Shown here: positions 22,441-32,443 of the stretch, in pieces
Layout: each line of letters opens with the position of its first letter
Position numbering within the stretch: the first letter of the stretch is position 1
DNA from: Cheiracanthium punctorium
Lineage: Eukaryota; Arthropoda; Arachnida; Araneae; Cheiracanthiidae
Direction: 5' to 3'
Assembly (NCBI GenBank): GCA_038373885.1
Contig: JAWZYV010000696.1
Location: forward strand, 1 to 64,000
Length of the DNA stretch: 64,000 nucleotides
Made by a program: the position numbers and the translations under genes
Notes under the pieces: generated by a model
Told to the model about the DNA's origin: nothing
Seen by the model: the letters and a program-made list of their open reading frames with translations, nothing else
The model's database searches: none

Positions 22441-22871
22441 GACAAATGTTATCTAACATATCATCGCAGTATGCACCGGATTTGCCATATGAAGAATTAC
22501 AACTCTTTTACTTCGATCCCTGGCATAAAAATTACATAAGCAGCATATCTCCAGAAGACGAGAATCAGCCAACTGCAATTTGCCAAGATCATTACAGCCG
22601 GTTAGATGCAGCCGAAATTGTTTCTTCCCACGTACCATCCTTGAGGGGGTTATCTCTAATCCATAAAACGATGTGTGCAGGCTATACGGTCTCATCTCTT
22701 GGTAATCGCCAGCCAAAGTTCGAGAGGAGATATTTCTTCGCGTTTCCTCATTTGCCTTCCCGACCAGACGAGCCGGATCGATCGATACAAGCAGGTGCTT
22801 ATTACAATATTCTCTTCACGTCTCTGACCCACTTTCGAGAAGTGCTCGGAAACGGCAATAATAATAAATAA
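22311..22871 (+). CDS. Unidentified 186-codon open frame
   Basis: This is the longest frame in the window. About the first 40 codons lie in the family K fragment, so the nominal start is not a gene start. The remaining part (from SLNTRQMLSNISSQYAPDLP to the C-terminus) is hydrophilic with mixed composition and no domain that I recognise. There is no signal peptide or transmembrane segment. Its right part has higher G+C than the surroundings. It could be chance, an exon, or a decayed transposon frame. Confidence 0.12.
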   Translation: MCNAVYMKNHLEFFRDPGDIISICVPRPKAVFFPLSSNYSLNTRQMLSNISSQYAPDLPYEELQLFYFDPWHKNYISSISPEDENQPTAICQDHYSRLDAAEIVSSHVPSLRGLSLIHKTMCAGYTVSSLGNRQPKFERRYFFAFPHLPSRPDEPDRSIQAGAYYNILFTSLTHFREVLGNGNNNK

Positions 22872-22994
22872 AAGAAAATCGTGTTGTCCGTACAAGGAGA
22901 GGAAGGGTTAAAAAGGTAGAAATGCTGCTTCTTTATAAACTAACTTTCACTTCGGCTGCAACCCCCCCCCCTCCCCCAATTTATATCTTTCTCT

Positions 22995-23605
22995 TTAACC
23001 CTTTAACGCGCAGTGTTCCCTCTCTGGGAACACCCAACTCTGACGTTTTGACTGTTGCCAGTCAAGAAGACTAGATTGGATTTTTATAAAAATAGTGGCG
23101 GGTGACATAGCTCCACGAGAATCCTTTACTTTTTAGCGCGTCCTTTCCCGTAAAAAAATGGTCACGATTCTTTTTAACAGCACTGACATCTGCCGAAAAT
23201 GGAAGAATGCGAGAACAACTGGATAGATTGCCCCATGCTGAAAAACGGGCAGCCGTTGCCATCGCTCGACTTAACGACCAGCAAGAGGGCGGACGATCGA
23301 AACGTTCATCGCGTGCCACAGATCTAGAGACCCTTTTTTTGACGACAGCTGGCTGTGCCAACGGCTGCCCTTCTTTCAGCATTGGGCAATCTATCCAGCT
23401 GTTCTCACATTCTTCCATTTTTCAGCGCATGTCAGTTCTGTTAAAAATAATCGTGACTTTTTTTTTTACGGTAAAGGATTCTCACGGAGCTATGTCAACC
23501 GCAACTGTTTTTATAGAAATCAAATCTATTCTTCGTGACTGGCAACAGTCAAAACGCCAGAGTTGGGTGTTCCCAGAGCGGGAACACTGTGCGTTAAAGG
23601 GTTAA
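22995..23605. mobile_element. TTAA palindrome MITE copy 4 (two long arms)
   Basis: 611 bp between TTAA tetramers (22995-22998, 23602-23605). Unlike most other copies, both ends are of the long type, GCGCAGTGTTCCC at left and GGGAACACTGTGCG at right, and both have the hairpin. The right arm lacks about 110 bases next to the centre. Confidence 0.93.
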
Positions 23606-23779
23606 AAAAGACGCCAGCGTAGAAAACACCCGACGTTACTTCCCAATAAGGTTCTTCGAACGGTCCGCTGGGGCCCTGCGTTAGGAACATTTTAGTTGTT
23701 TTAACAATTCCAATAACCATGATATATATACATTCATAACAAATACATTATAAGTTTTTGAATTGTACGAAATGACACT

Positions 23780-24651
23780 CATAAGCGTAAAGTTTTCAAA
23801 ATTATTGGGGGGGGGCGGGCCCCACAACCACATATATTCACGTCAGTGGCGTATATACATATATGCGAGTTGCAAAAGTCGTTACACCCCCCCCCTCCCC
23901 CATGAAAAATATCTGGCTAGGCCACTGATTCACGTACATATAACTTAGTTGCCAGCTACTACGGAATATAATTAAATACTTTTTCTACATGATTTTTTGG
24001 CTTAAAATATAGCAAAATTTTTGTGCTGCGCACCCGAGGTGGTTGCTATTTTGAAAAAAAGTAATTAAAAAATATACTGTTTACAAAAAGTGGTTAGTTA
24101 TATTCCGTAGTAGTTGGCAGCTATCACTTACTATATATAAGTGTAAATTATTAGAGGGACTCGAACTCTATGCGTCCATAGAATTCTACACCAATGTAAG
24201 GTAAGCACCCATGTTAGTATCTTCCTAGCATGTTATAAGTTAAAAATGGAAGCAAAGTAAAAAATCCAAAGGAGGAAAAAAAAAAAAAACATTTTCGATG
24301 AGATAGTGCATTTTAGACACATCTGAACTTTTCTTCATTTCATACTTTACATTGCATAAACTGATTTTAATGAACCAGAGCCTCGCGAGGGCAGCTTATA
24401 GTAACATTGTGTGTTACGTGGCGTCACAATGAATACTAAATCATGATTGAAATCAAAAGAAGAAAATTTCTAAAAGTACAAGTTAAGGTTTTTTTTTATA
24501 AACGTTTGTAAATAGCTTGAAATATTTTTTTTTGTGTTAGTATAAATTATTTTTCTGTATTGAGTGATAAATTATTGGGTAGGCTCAGCCCCTATTCACA
24601 ATTTATTGGGGGGGCTCGAGCCCCACGGGCCCATATAACTCTACGCCTATG
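23780..24651 (-). mobile_element. Family H hAT-like element, copy 2 (composite)
   Basis: 872 bp in the opposite orientation to copy 1, with ends CATAAGCGTAAAGTTTTC and AACTCTACGCCTATG. It has an exact 8-bp duplication ATGACACT (23772-23779, 24652-24659). It contains the same two nested elements at the same internal sites as copy 1. Confidence 0.93.
23844..23927. mobile_element. Family C MITE, deleted copy nested in H copy 2
   Basis: CAGTGGCGTATATACATAT through a C run to GGCTAGGCCACTG, flanked by ATTCACGT (23836-23843, 23928-23935). This is the reverse complement of the duplication seen in H copy 1. Confidence 0.85.
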
Positions 24652-24659
24652 ATGACACT

Positions 24660-25376
24660 ATTCCAGCATAATAAATGCATCTTTACATGACCAAGTCTTC
24701 AAGAGGACAGGAAGAAAACGCTGCGAACGAAGAAGCTACACGCTGAGAAAAAAGAAAAGTTCCTCTGAATATGAAACCCAAGAACCATTACTGGGTTTTT
24801 AAAGAAGAAAGAAAAAAGAAAAACAGTAAAACGACAGTTATCCCCTCCCACCTCCTCATTTGCGAAGAAGCATCGCGCTACTTGAAAACTGCAATTACTG
24901 TGCGACTTCCTGAAGTAAAACTTTTCAAAAGAATGATTAATCCACGTCCGCATTGTATATCTTCATCAGTCAGAGAATAACCGATTTTATTTCATTCTTA
25001 ACAGCTACCGATCTATCTTTTACAATACAGAATGAAAAATACCAATAACAGTTTAATTTTTTTAAAAATATTTGTGTTTAATGATAGTGAACGAAATAAG
25101 ATTTTTGTAGGCGTGTTTGCTGACCTGCATTCCACCAAAACATCTTCAAAATGGTCCGAGGTAAATAAAGATATGGATCGTTTTTAGGATAGTACTTAAA
25201 ATTTCCTGTCTTTGTTCTTCATGACTCATAAGGAAACTGGTAAATACATTTAATATTTATTTACGTTTTTTCAAAATTTGAAAGAGGGAAGGGGATAAAA
25301 AGAGGAAAGGTTAATGGATTTGGAGTAAGAAACAATGACAGCTATGTCTTGTAATGAATTTTTAAGTTATTTGCTT
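24660..25376. other. No feature recognised
   Basis: A purine-rich patch at 24690-24840 gives overlapping short frames on both strands. No splice-bounded exon is supported. Confidence 0.5.
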
Positions 25377-25550
25377 TTAACCCTTTGAGGCGCAACCCTT
25401 TCCCAATGCCGAAAAAACGGCAGCCGTTGCCATCGCTCGACTTAACGACCAGCAAGATGGCGGACGATCGAAACTCTCATCGCGTGCCACAGATCGAGAG
25501 ACCCTTTTTTGACGACAGCTGGCTGTGCTCGCGCACAGCCAGTCGACAAT
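25377..25550 (-). mobile_element. TTAA palindrome MITE copy 5 (short arm only)
   Basis: TTAACCCTTTGAGGCGCAAC through the short arm to the centre GACAGCTGGCTGTGC, then GCGCACAGCCAGTCGAC, where it stops. The long arm is absent. Confidence 0.85.
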
Positions 25551-25589
25551 TTATTTACAATTGAAATGAAATTTTAAACTTTAATATTC

Positions 25590-25690
25590 GACCGCAGATA
25601 CAGTATTCGGCCTAAACAACTGGCCGAATATTCAATATTCGGCTAAATGTGTTAACCGAATATTCAGTATTCGGCCTAATCCCTATCTAT
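25590..25690. mobile_element. Fragment with GGCCGAATATTC repeats
   Basis: Repeated TATTCGGCC / GGCCGAATA motifs in both orientations, ending ATTCGGCCTAATCCC. This is typical of a subterminal array of a hAT-like MITE. The left end is not resolved. Confidence 0.45.
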
Positions 25691-25699
25691 TCCATCCCT

Positions 25700-26796
25700 A
25701 CTGGAGATTGGTTTGGGTGCGGGGGGTTGTTTTAGCAACATTTAAAAAAAGGGGGGGAACGTTTCAGTAACAATGCTTTAAAAACTGCATTCATTAAACG
25801 TACTGAGGAAATTTCTTACGCCTTCCCCATCCAATACGATCCAATATAAAATACCTAAAATAGTAACCATACAAAGTAACTGTAATGCGTAACATACATT
25901 CCATGATTAATTTGAGGGAATTCGTACAAGCATAACGACATTTTTATTCCCTTCTGATTAGGAAAATGTACAGAGTCCAACCGATAAGAACCACGTAAGG
26001 ATTTTATACTTCTTTAACAAGCTATAAAAAGATCTCTTTCGGTAGCCCTGCAGAAAACAATGTCGAACACAGATTTAAAAAAAAAAGGCAATAAGAAAGA
26101 CCCAAGGACAATGAAATAATTGCTTTCGGATGTAATCTTAAATGGCGGCCAGTTCTGACCGTAGATGGATGATGAGCAAAAGATATTTTCTGATTGGCAG
26201 ATATCGAACGGCTCAGAACGAAAATTAAATGGCTGTCTTTGAACTGTAAAATATAAGTCAGTCAACAAAAAAGAAACACTGTACCCTTCTTGTATTCTTG
26301 TAAGACAATAATGGAAAAACATCGGTCATGAAATCAGAACATAAAAGACTCGGCCTCTCAAAAGGGATTAAAAATAAATGAGAATCTTATTAGAATGAAA
26401 GCGAAGCACAAAAACTGAAGACATGATATCGAACACTTATCTTTGGTTTAAAAATAAGTTTGTCCTTCGCAAAATGGTTATTTCTCTGTGGTCTATAGAT
26501 TAAGTCCATTTATTTATTCATTCATTTATTTATTATTTTTAAGAGGGGGGGGATGCTTTACTTCTTCGCAAAATACACAACTAATCGTGACAAGGACTAA
26601 GAAATTCAGAATGTCTCTTCATAATTTACATGACACATTGTAAGAAAATATTGCACCTTTTACAAAATTTCCTATTAAACTGGACACAGTTAGCAAAACA
26701 TTCAATTAAAAAAAAAAAATTTTTTTTCTGGAAGTTTTATAGCGGATACAAGTTTATCGTTTGTTTACTGGGTGGTGAATACGATAAAGTCCCTTA
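25700..26796. other. No feature recognised
   Basis: Unique-looking AT-rich DNA. A 102-codon minus frame at 26014-26322 has no domain signature. Confidence 0.5.
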
Positions 26797-27658
26797 ATAT
26801 TATAGTGTATACAATATATATAAAAATTCAAACCTTACAACCGCAACTCCCTGGGAGGAGGGGGGGGGGAACTGACTTTTATTTGCTTACAGGAATATTA
26901 TAGTGTTTACAATATATATATAAAAATTCAGACCTTACAACCGCAACTCCCTGGGGGGGGGGGGGAACTTTTATTTGCTTATAGGAATATTATAGTGGTT
27001 ACAATATATATATAAAAATTCAGACCTTACAACCGCAACTCAATGGGAGGAGGGGGGGGGGGACTTTTATTTGCTTACAGGAATATTATAGTGTTTACAA
27101 TATATATATAAAAATTCAGACCTTACAACCGCAACTCCCTGGGGGGGGGGGGAACTTTTATTTGCTTATAGGAATATTATAGTGGTTACAATATATATAT
27201 AAAAATTCAGACCTTACAACCGCAACTCAATGGGAGGAGGGGGGGGGGACTTTTATTTGCTTACAGGAATATTATAGTGTATACAATATATATATATAAA
27301 AATTCAAACCTTACAACCGCAACTCCCTGGGAGGAGGGGGGGGGGGACTTACTTTTATTTGCTTATAGGAATATTATAGTGTTTACAATATATATATATA
27401 AAAATTCAAACCTTACAACCGCAACTCCCTGGGAGGAGGGGGGGGGGAACTTACTTTTATTTGCTTACAGGAATATTATAGTGTATACAATATATATATA
27501 TAAAAATTCAAACCTTACAACCGCAACTCCCTGGGAGGAGGGGGGGGTGGAACTTACTTTTATTTGCTTATAGGAATATTATAGTGTTTACAATATATAT
27601 ATAAAAATTCAGACCTTACAACCGCAACTCCCTGGGGGGGGCTGACTTTTATTTGCTT
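26797..27658. repeat. Nine-unit minisatellite with poly(G) tract
   Basis: There are nine tandem units of about 84 to 104 bases starting AATATTATAGTG. Each has (TA)n, AAAATTCARACCTTACAACC, GCAACTC and a G run of about 7 to 14, then ACTTTTATTTGCTTA. Units 2-3 and 4-5 are near-identical pairs, and units 6-8 form another alternating set, so there is higher-order structure. A 98-codon frame inside it is a by-product of the repeat. Confidence 0.97.
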
Positions 27659-28216
27659 TCAGGTATACAACAGGTTAAAGCAGAATCAAAAAAGATCAGA
27701 AGCATCAACTGCTCTGACTAAACGGCAGTATCTTTCCTGCACTAAGCAAATAAGCATTTTAAAGTACATTTGAAAACTCATTAACCAACTTAAGCACCTT
27801 TAATGGTGTTTCATTTTTAATAACAGAAATTAAGCATTACTTTTAAGCGTCCTATGAATTGTGTTAAACGCATTACTTTTCATTGGCGTGAGCTTTTAAA
27901 AAAGGCCGCTTTACACAACCGTTGCTGACGCAATGTCAATTTTAAAGACTAGTCGTAAAAGTGTTAACCTCTTGCACCCAGAAATTATGGTGTAAGCATT
28001 ATAAACATGCCACAGGTGACGACAGTGAGAGTAAAAGGTCAAAGCTTTTTTTTTCGACTACGATGAGTCCTCGACACACATCTGCACATTACAATAATAC
28101 TAGCGGCCCCATCGCTTACTGTTCTTTATACTCAGTTAGGTCTGGACTAAATTACTGGACTCATTTGAATGAAAATTGTGTTTCTTCGTTTTAACAGCAT
28201 TTGTCATTCAATTTAT
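27659..28216. other. No feature recognised
   Basis: Unique-looking DNA. The 77-codon frame at 27961-28194 shows no domain. Confidence 0.5.
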
Positions 28217-28700
28217 TACTTTCCGAACATGTACCATGTAAGGAAAGTATTGTAATCATGAAAAAATTCGAATTCGAGATTTTGGTGTATTGACACGTTT
28301 TGAGGTCTTCTGAATTCATTTATGCTATTTTTACGAGATGTATGTATGTATGTGTGTGTGTGTTTGTGTGTATGTGAGTGAACACGATAGCTCCTGAACA
28401 GGGCATGCGATTGAGCTCAAATTGGGTATATATGTTATAAACCACCGTCGCAAGACCGGTATTGATTTTGGTGTGTATAGGACTTAGTTTTTCTAAAGGG
28501 CTACGACAAAGATTTCTTTTACATTATGGCATATGGGGAGAAATTCTTGAAAGTGCGCTAGCGTTTAAACGGTACATTCAATCGAGCTTCAATTTGGTAT
28601 ATATGTTTGAAGTATTCATCGATTAAAATTTATTTAAATGCTTGGTAATGATCTTAATCGTAAGTGTTCGGAAAGTCGAGTGGAGTCACTCCAGATTTTT
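28217..28700 (+). repeat. Family B dispersed repeat, copy 2 (one internal unit)
   Basis: Same ends as copy 1 (ACTTTCCGAACATGTACC; GGAGTCACTCCAGATTTTT). The GT tract is at 28338-28378, and only one copy of the CACCGTCGCAAGACCGG-containing unit is present. Confidence 0.88.
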
Positions 28701-29436
28701 TAGGTTAGGGTTGCTACACATTTTGGGTGTCATCCTAAAAGCCGATGTTGAAACAGACAATGGCTAAAATGTGCTTCAGTCCAATGCATGGCGACATTTT
28801 TTAGACGGGCGATTCATGCGCCAAGTATGCACTGAAAAAGTCCGAAAGATCTGATCTTGCATTTTTGTGTATCCATGATTATTATGCAATCTAACTACTG
28901 CGTGACATAGGCTTGCTCCATTAGACGTCACTGTACTGTTCATTTGGATTTTTGCACATCTGTTATTGTTTTTGCACTCATGTTTACATCTAGCTGTCGC
29001 CGTTCGCAGCGTGGAAAAAGCGTCGATTTTAGTACTGCATACGTTCGCGTATTATGTAAGAGTAGATGCATTTCTTCTTACGCCGAAAAGTGGAACTCTT
29101 TCAAACATTTAAAATGAAATATTGATGATATATATTGTTGAAGAAAACTCTGAGCTACGAATCCGAAAGCTTAGCAAAGTCCAGTGTACATGGAAAATTA
29201 TAGTAATCAGTCCACTTGACAGTTGAAAACACGGTTATCGTCTATTAATTCTATTGGTTATCGCAAATACGACGAATAATCTGCTTTACATAATTCACAG
29301 GAATTAACAATCAGACTTGATTTATAACAGCCACCTTATAACAGATGCTGTATTCTGCATATGACGAAGTCCTTTCGCAGGCTAAAATTCAGTAGAAATT
29401 CTCGAGGGAAAACTCTCAGAATACAACAAAGAAGAA
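28701..29436. other. No gene; possibly part of an LTR-like element
   Basis: No exon is recognised. The right part (29200-29436) continues, on the minus strand, the transcribed-looking sequence that starts at the TATA box near 30101. It may be part of a decayed LTR. Confidence 0.3.
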
Positions 29437-29956
29437 TTAACCCTTTGAGGCGCAACCCTTTCCCAATGCTGAAAAAAGGGCAGCCGTTGCCATCGCTCGA
29501 CTTAACTACACCAGCAAGAGGGTGGACAATCGAAACGTTCATCGCGTGCCACAGATCTAGAGACCCTTTTTTGACGGCAGCTGGCTGTGCGGCACAGCCA
29601 GCTGTCGTCAAAAAAGGGGTCTCTAGATCTGTGGCACGCGATGAACGTTTCGATCGTCCGCCTTCTTGCTGGTCGTTAAGTCGAGCGATGGCAACGGCTG
29701 CCCTTCTTTCAGCATTGGGCAATCTATCCAGCTGTTCTCGCATTCTTCTATTTTTCAGCAGATGTCAGTGCTGTTAAAAAGAATCGCGACCATTTTTTGA
29801 CGGGAAATGACGTGCTAAACAGTAAAGGATTCTCGTGGAGCTCTGTCACCCGCCACTATTTTTATAGAAATCCAATCTATTCTTCGTGACTGGCAACAGT
29901 CAAAACGTCAGAGTTGGGTGTTCCCAGAGCGGGAACACTGCGCGTTAAAGGGTTAA
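29437..29956 (-). mobile_element. TTAA palindrome MITE copy 6
   Basis: 520 bp between TTAA tetramers (29437-29440, 29953-29956), with the short arm at left and the long arm at right. The centre is GACGGCAGCTGGCTGTGC followed by its complement, giving two nearly perfect arms of about 150 bases. Confidence 0.95.
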
Positions 29957-30261
29957 CAAACAGATTCAAAATTAAGCTTCTTAATACAAGCGAGATTTTC
30001 GTTAGAAAAGCACTCAATACAGAGCTACAACTCATGCAGTGAATCATCTCTACGAGCGTTTGCTTACAACTGAACGACTCTGGTCTGGAGCAACCCTGCT
30101 CTTTTATACCTTCCGCTGACATTGCTAGAACATTCTACCACTCTGGTCTACTAGTAATTTCCGGAAGTCCTAAGGTTGCCTAATAAAAATGCAATTGAGT
30201 AAGAATAGGCTATTGCATAATACTGATGCAGGGAAGCAAACATCACAGGCCCCGTTCATAA
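29957..30261 (-). promoter_or_regulatory. LTR-like promoter block
   Basis: On the minus strand, GGTATAAAAGAGCAGG (TATA at 30101-30108) is followed about 37 bases on by GTTCAGTTG, which fits the arthropod initiator TCAGT. Upstream lies GAATGTTCTAG. A sequence starting TGTGATGTTTGC at 30246 could be a 5-prime LTR end. The TTAA element copy 6 has inserted downstream. No second LTR or coding region is seen, so a solo LTR is one reading and a cellular promoter another. Confidence 0.3.
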
Positions 30262-30872
30262 AACGTGCCAAATGTCGGAGAACATGGCGACCTTATGCCA
30301 AATTTGGCGTTAAAAATCAGACTTCAAAACATAATTCAGCTAAGCGATAGCACCAATATTTCTCAAAAGGTCGAGAAAACTTTTTGCTAAACAATGGGGG
30401 ACACCCAAAATTCCCTATCTCGCGTTCTAGTTAACCGATTGCCATGTAACAAAATGTAAATTTTAGTTATCTGGCTCGTAGAATACGAATTTTAACCTAA
30501 TTTAATCACCAGAAGAGTGGAGCATCCTAAATATGCACATAGAAGTTGTTTTGTTTATACTCTGAGAACTGCTTACAATTTCCAAATTAAAAGGCTAGAA
30601 ATACATACGATATATATACATTTGTATGACGACGTATCAGTTAAACTGGAGTGAATGAAAACACTTATTTTTATTCGTTTCAAGCATTAAGGAAGCTGAA
30701 ACGACCTTTAGTAAACTTAAAAGTACAAGCACGTGCAGTTTCGAAATTGATTTAAGAAATAATTTAATTTTATTCACCTGATAGTTACGATTACACAATA
30801 GAAGCTTATACGAATCACAGTTACGTTTTCTCAGGTTGAAAATTTGGATTTGCAGAGTTCTTGATACTAAGT
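30262..30872. other. No feature recognised
   Basis: AT-rich DNA without repeat family or exon candidates. Confidence 0.5.
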
Positions 30873-30888
30873 CCAGAGACGCTCGTGT

Positions 30889-31120
30889 TGTGTTGTGTTT
30901 TGTTTTAAGGCAAACCTGCACGCGGGGTATATGCCTAGGATGGTGGGGTGCCTTGGTAGGAGGACTTTCTAAGGGGTTCTGACGCGTATTCACGTTACAT
31001 CTGGAGAAAACCAACCAAAACTCCAGACCGTCAGATCGACAGCCGCGCGATGGGACCCGAACCCGGGACCTTCACACCTCGGCCGTCTACCAGTGGCATA
31101 ACCACTGTGCCATGGTGAGG
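30889..31120 (-). mobile_element. tRNA-derived SINE, copy 1
   Basis: On the minus strand it starts CCTCACCATGGCACAGTGG (A box TGGCACAGTGG) and reaches the B box GGTTCGGGTCC. A SINE body with CGGTCTGGAGTTTTGGT and GATGTAACGTGAATACGCG follows, then an AACAC-type tail. It is flanked by a 16-bp direct repeat with one mismatch (CCAGAGACGCTCGTGT at 30873-30888 and 31121-31136), as expected for LINE-mediated insertion. Confidence 0.9.
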
Positions 31121-31136
31121 CCAGAGACACTCGTGT

Positions 31137-31494
31137 GCTATGATGATACTAAGTTCAGAGACGCCCGTTGCATGTTTCAGGCGATTAACTCGGTATTAAA
31201 TTCTTATTAATGCTGAGCGGAAAACAGCGAGCGTGAGACAATTATCTAATTAGTTTACGATTGCTTTTTATTCACTCAAAGGGACAGAGTTTTATCATGC
31301 AGAAGTTCGCATCTTTCTGTTTGACGATAGGACAATAATGGTCTACAAAGATGTTCTTAAAGGAAGGGTCACACGTTTCTGGTGCGTGAGACTTGGGTTA
31401 TTAAAAGAAATTGATGTGAGGTAAGGAAACGTATCCTAAAATTATGCAAGTACAGAAAATGCTTAATTACTGTGTAGTATGTTCATTGATTAAT
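31137..31494. other. No feature recognised
   Basis: AT-rich DNA between the SINE and the transposase remnant. Confidence 0.5.
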
Positions 31495-32010
31495 ATACAG
31501 GGTAATTATAAATTACGCATTCTTGTGATAGTCATACCTTATTCCATAAATTACATTATAAATCAAACGTGTCATATCAGGACACACTAGTACATTTAAC
31601 CGATGTCAATGTCTCTATTTAACTCTTGAGCAGCACCGAGCGTTCCATCTTGTTTCAGAAAACACTGCGCAACTGGTGCAATATCCTGATTAACGGCTGT
31701 AATTTAGCTGCTCAATCTTGCATCTTCACCACCTGGTACACCTTTGATTGCATAAATCTTCAAAGAAACCTGGGGGGGGGGATCTGGTGACCGTGAAGCA
31801 CGTCACCACCTTACACATTCTTGGCGAACCCCCCCCCCCCCCGACTAATCCATCTCCCAGGGAAAGCCTATCAATCTGGGCGAAATGGCGTGGTGCTTCG
31901 TCCTGTTGAAACACAACAGCATCCATAATACCATATTTTTCAATTATGGCTGAAAGAATTGCTTCAACGATTCGAAGTACACCTGAAGTGCAAGGGGGCA
32001 CATGATATGT
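31495..32010 (-). pseudogene. Tc1/mariner-type DDE transposase remnant
   Basis: The minus-strand frame includes VVFQQDEAPRHFAQ, which matches the FQQDGAPxH motif around the second catalytic Asp of Tc1/mariner-superfamily transposases. Downstream, SPPPGFFEDLC resembles the SPDLxPxDFFLW region carrying the third acidic residue, but that residue is lost. G/C runs and frameshifts break the frame. The 3-prime boundary at ~31495 reads ACAGGGTAATTATAAATTAC, a typical terminal repeat of these elements. The N-terminal DNA-binding part is missing. Non-functional. Confidence 0.75.
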
Positions 32011-32020
32011 ATTGAAGCAC

Positions 32021-32244
32021 ATATGGGCAACCTCCGGCCCACCAGGACTTTTGATCCGGCCCGCGGTACATATCAAAACCACTTTATAAAACCATTCAAA
32101 ATATATAACCATTCATAAACCATTCCAAATCCCATACAAATCCCAGTTATACGGCCCACGACTTCGCTAACATCCTGAAGTATGGCCCGCGACTTTGCTA
32201 ATTTCCTAATGTTTGGCCCGAAACTTTTCAAAGGTTGCCCATAA
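32021..32244. mobile_element. Family L hAT-like MITE, copy 2
   Basis: ATATGGGCAACCTCCGGCCC to AAAGGTTGCCCATA gives clear inverted ends of 11 to 12 bp. The interior matches 16024-16239, with a short tandem expansion of ACCATTC-type repeats. Confidence 0.8.
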
Positions 32245-32246
32245 CC

Positions 32247-32443
32247 CATGGGCGCCTAGAAGGGGGGGGGCAAGATAGGGCACTCGACTCCCCCCCCCCC
32301 ACAGAGCTTTAGGTTAATGTCTCATGATATAAATAAATGGCAAAACCAGAACTAAATTTATTAAAAGTTTAAAATCTGCCCCCCGCCTCTAGAATTTTTT
32401 TAAGTCCCCGCCCCCCTTAGGAAAATTCCTATGGACGCCCATG
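32247..32443. mobile_element. Family D hAT-like MITE, copy 2
   Basis: CATGGGCGCCTAGAAGG to CCTATGGACGCCCATG, with the family D interior (AGGTTAATGTCTCATGATAT, AATGGCAAAACCAGAAC). It directly abuts family L. No clear flanking duplication. Confidence 0.8.

Noticed and set aside
23071..23605. Overlapping frames of 115 and 132 codons on both strands
   Set aside because: They lie wholly within a palindromic MITE. Similar frames recur at 29336-29777, 33662-33898, 49320-49943, 50648-50839 and 62287-62532 for the same reason.
27277..27573. 98-codon repeated-peptide frame
   Set aside because: It is a by-product of the minisatellite unit length and is not maintained across all units.
26797..27658. 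CRISPR-like array
   Set aside because: The units are contiguous with no unique spacers, in a eukaryotic genome; it is a minisatellite.
31050..31120. tRNA gene suggested by A and B boxes
   Set aside because: The boxes belong to a SINE head. The body, tail and flanking direct repeats show retroposition rather than a tRNA gene.
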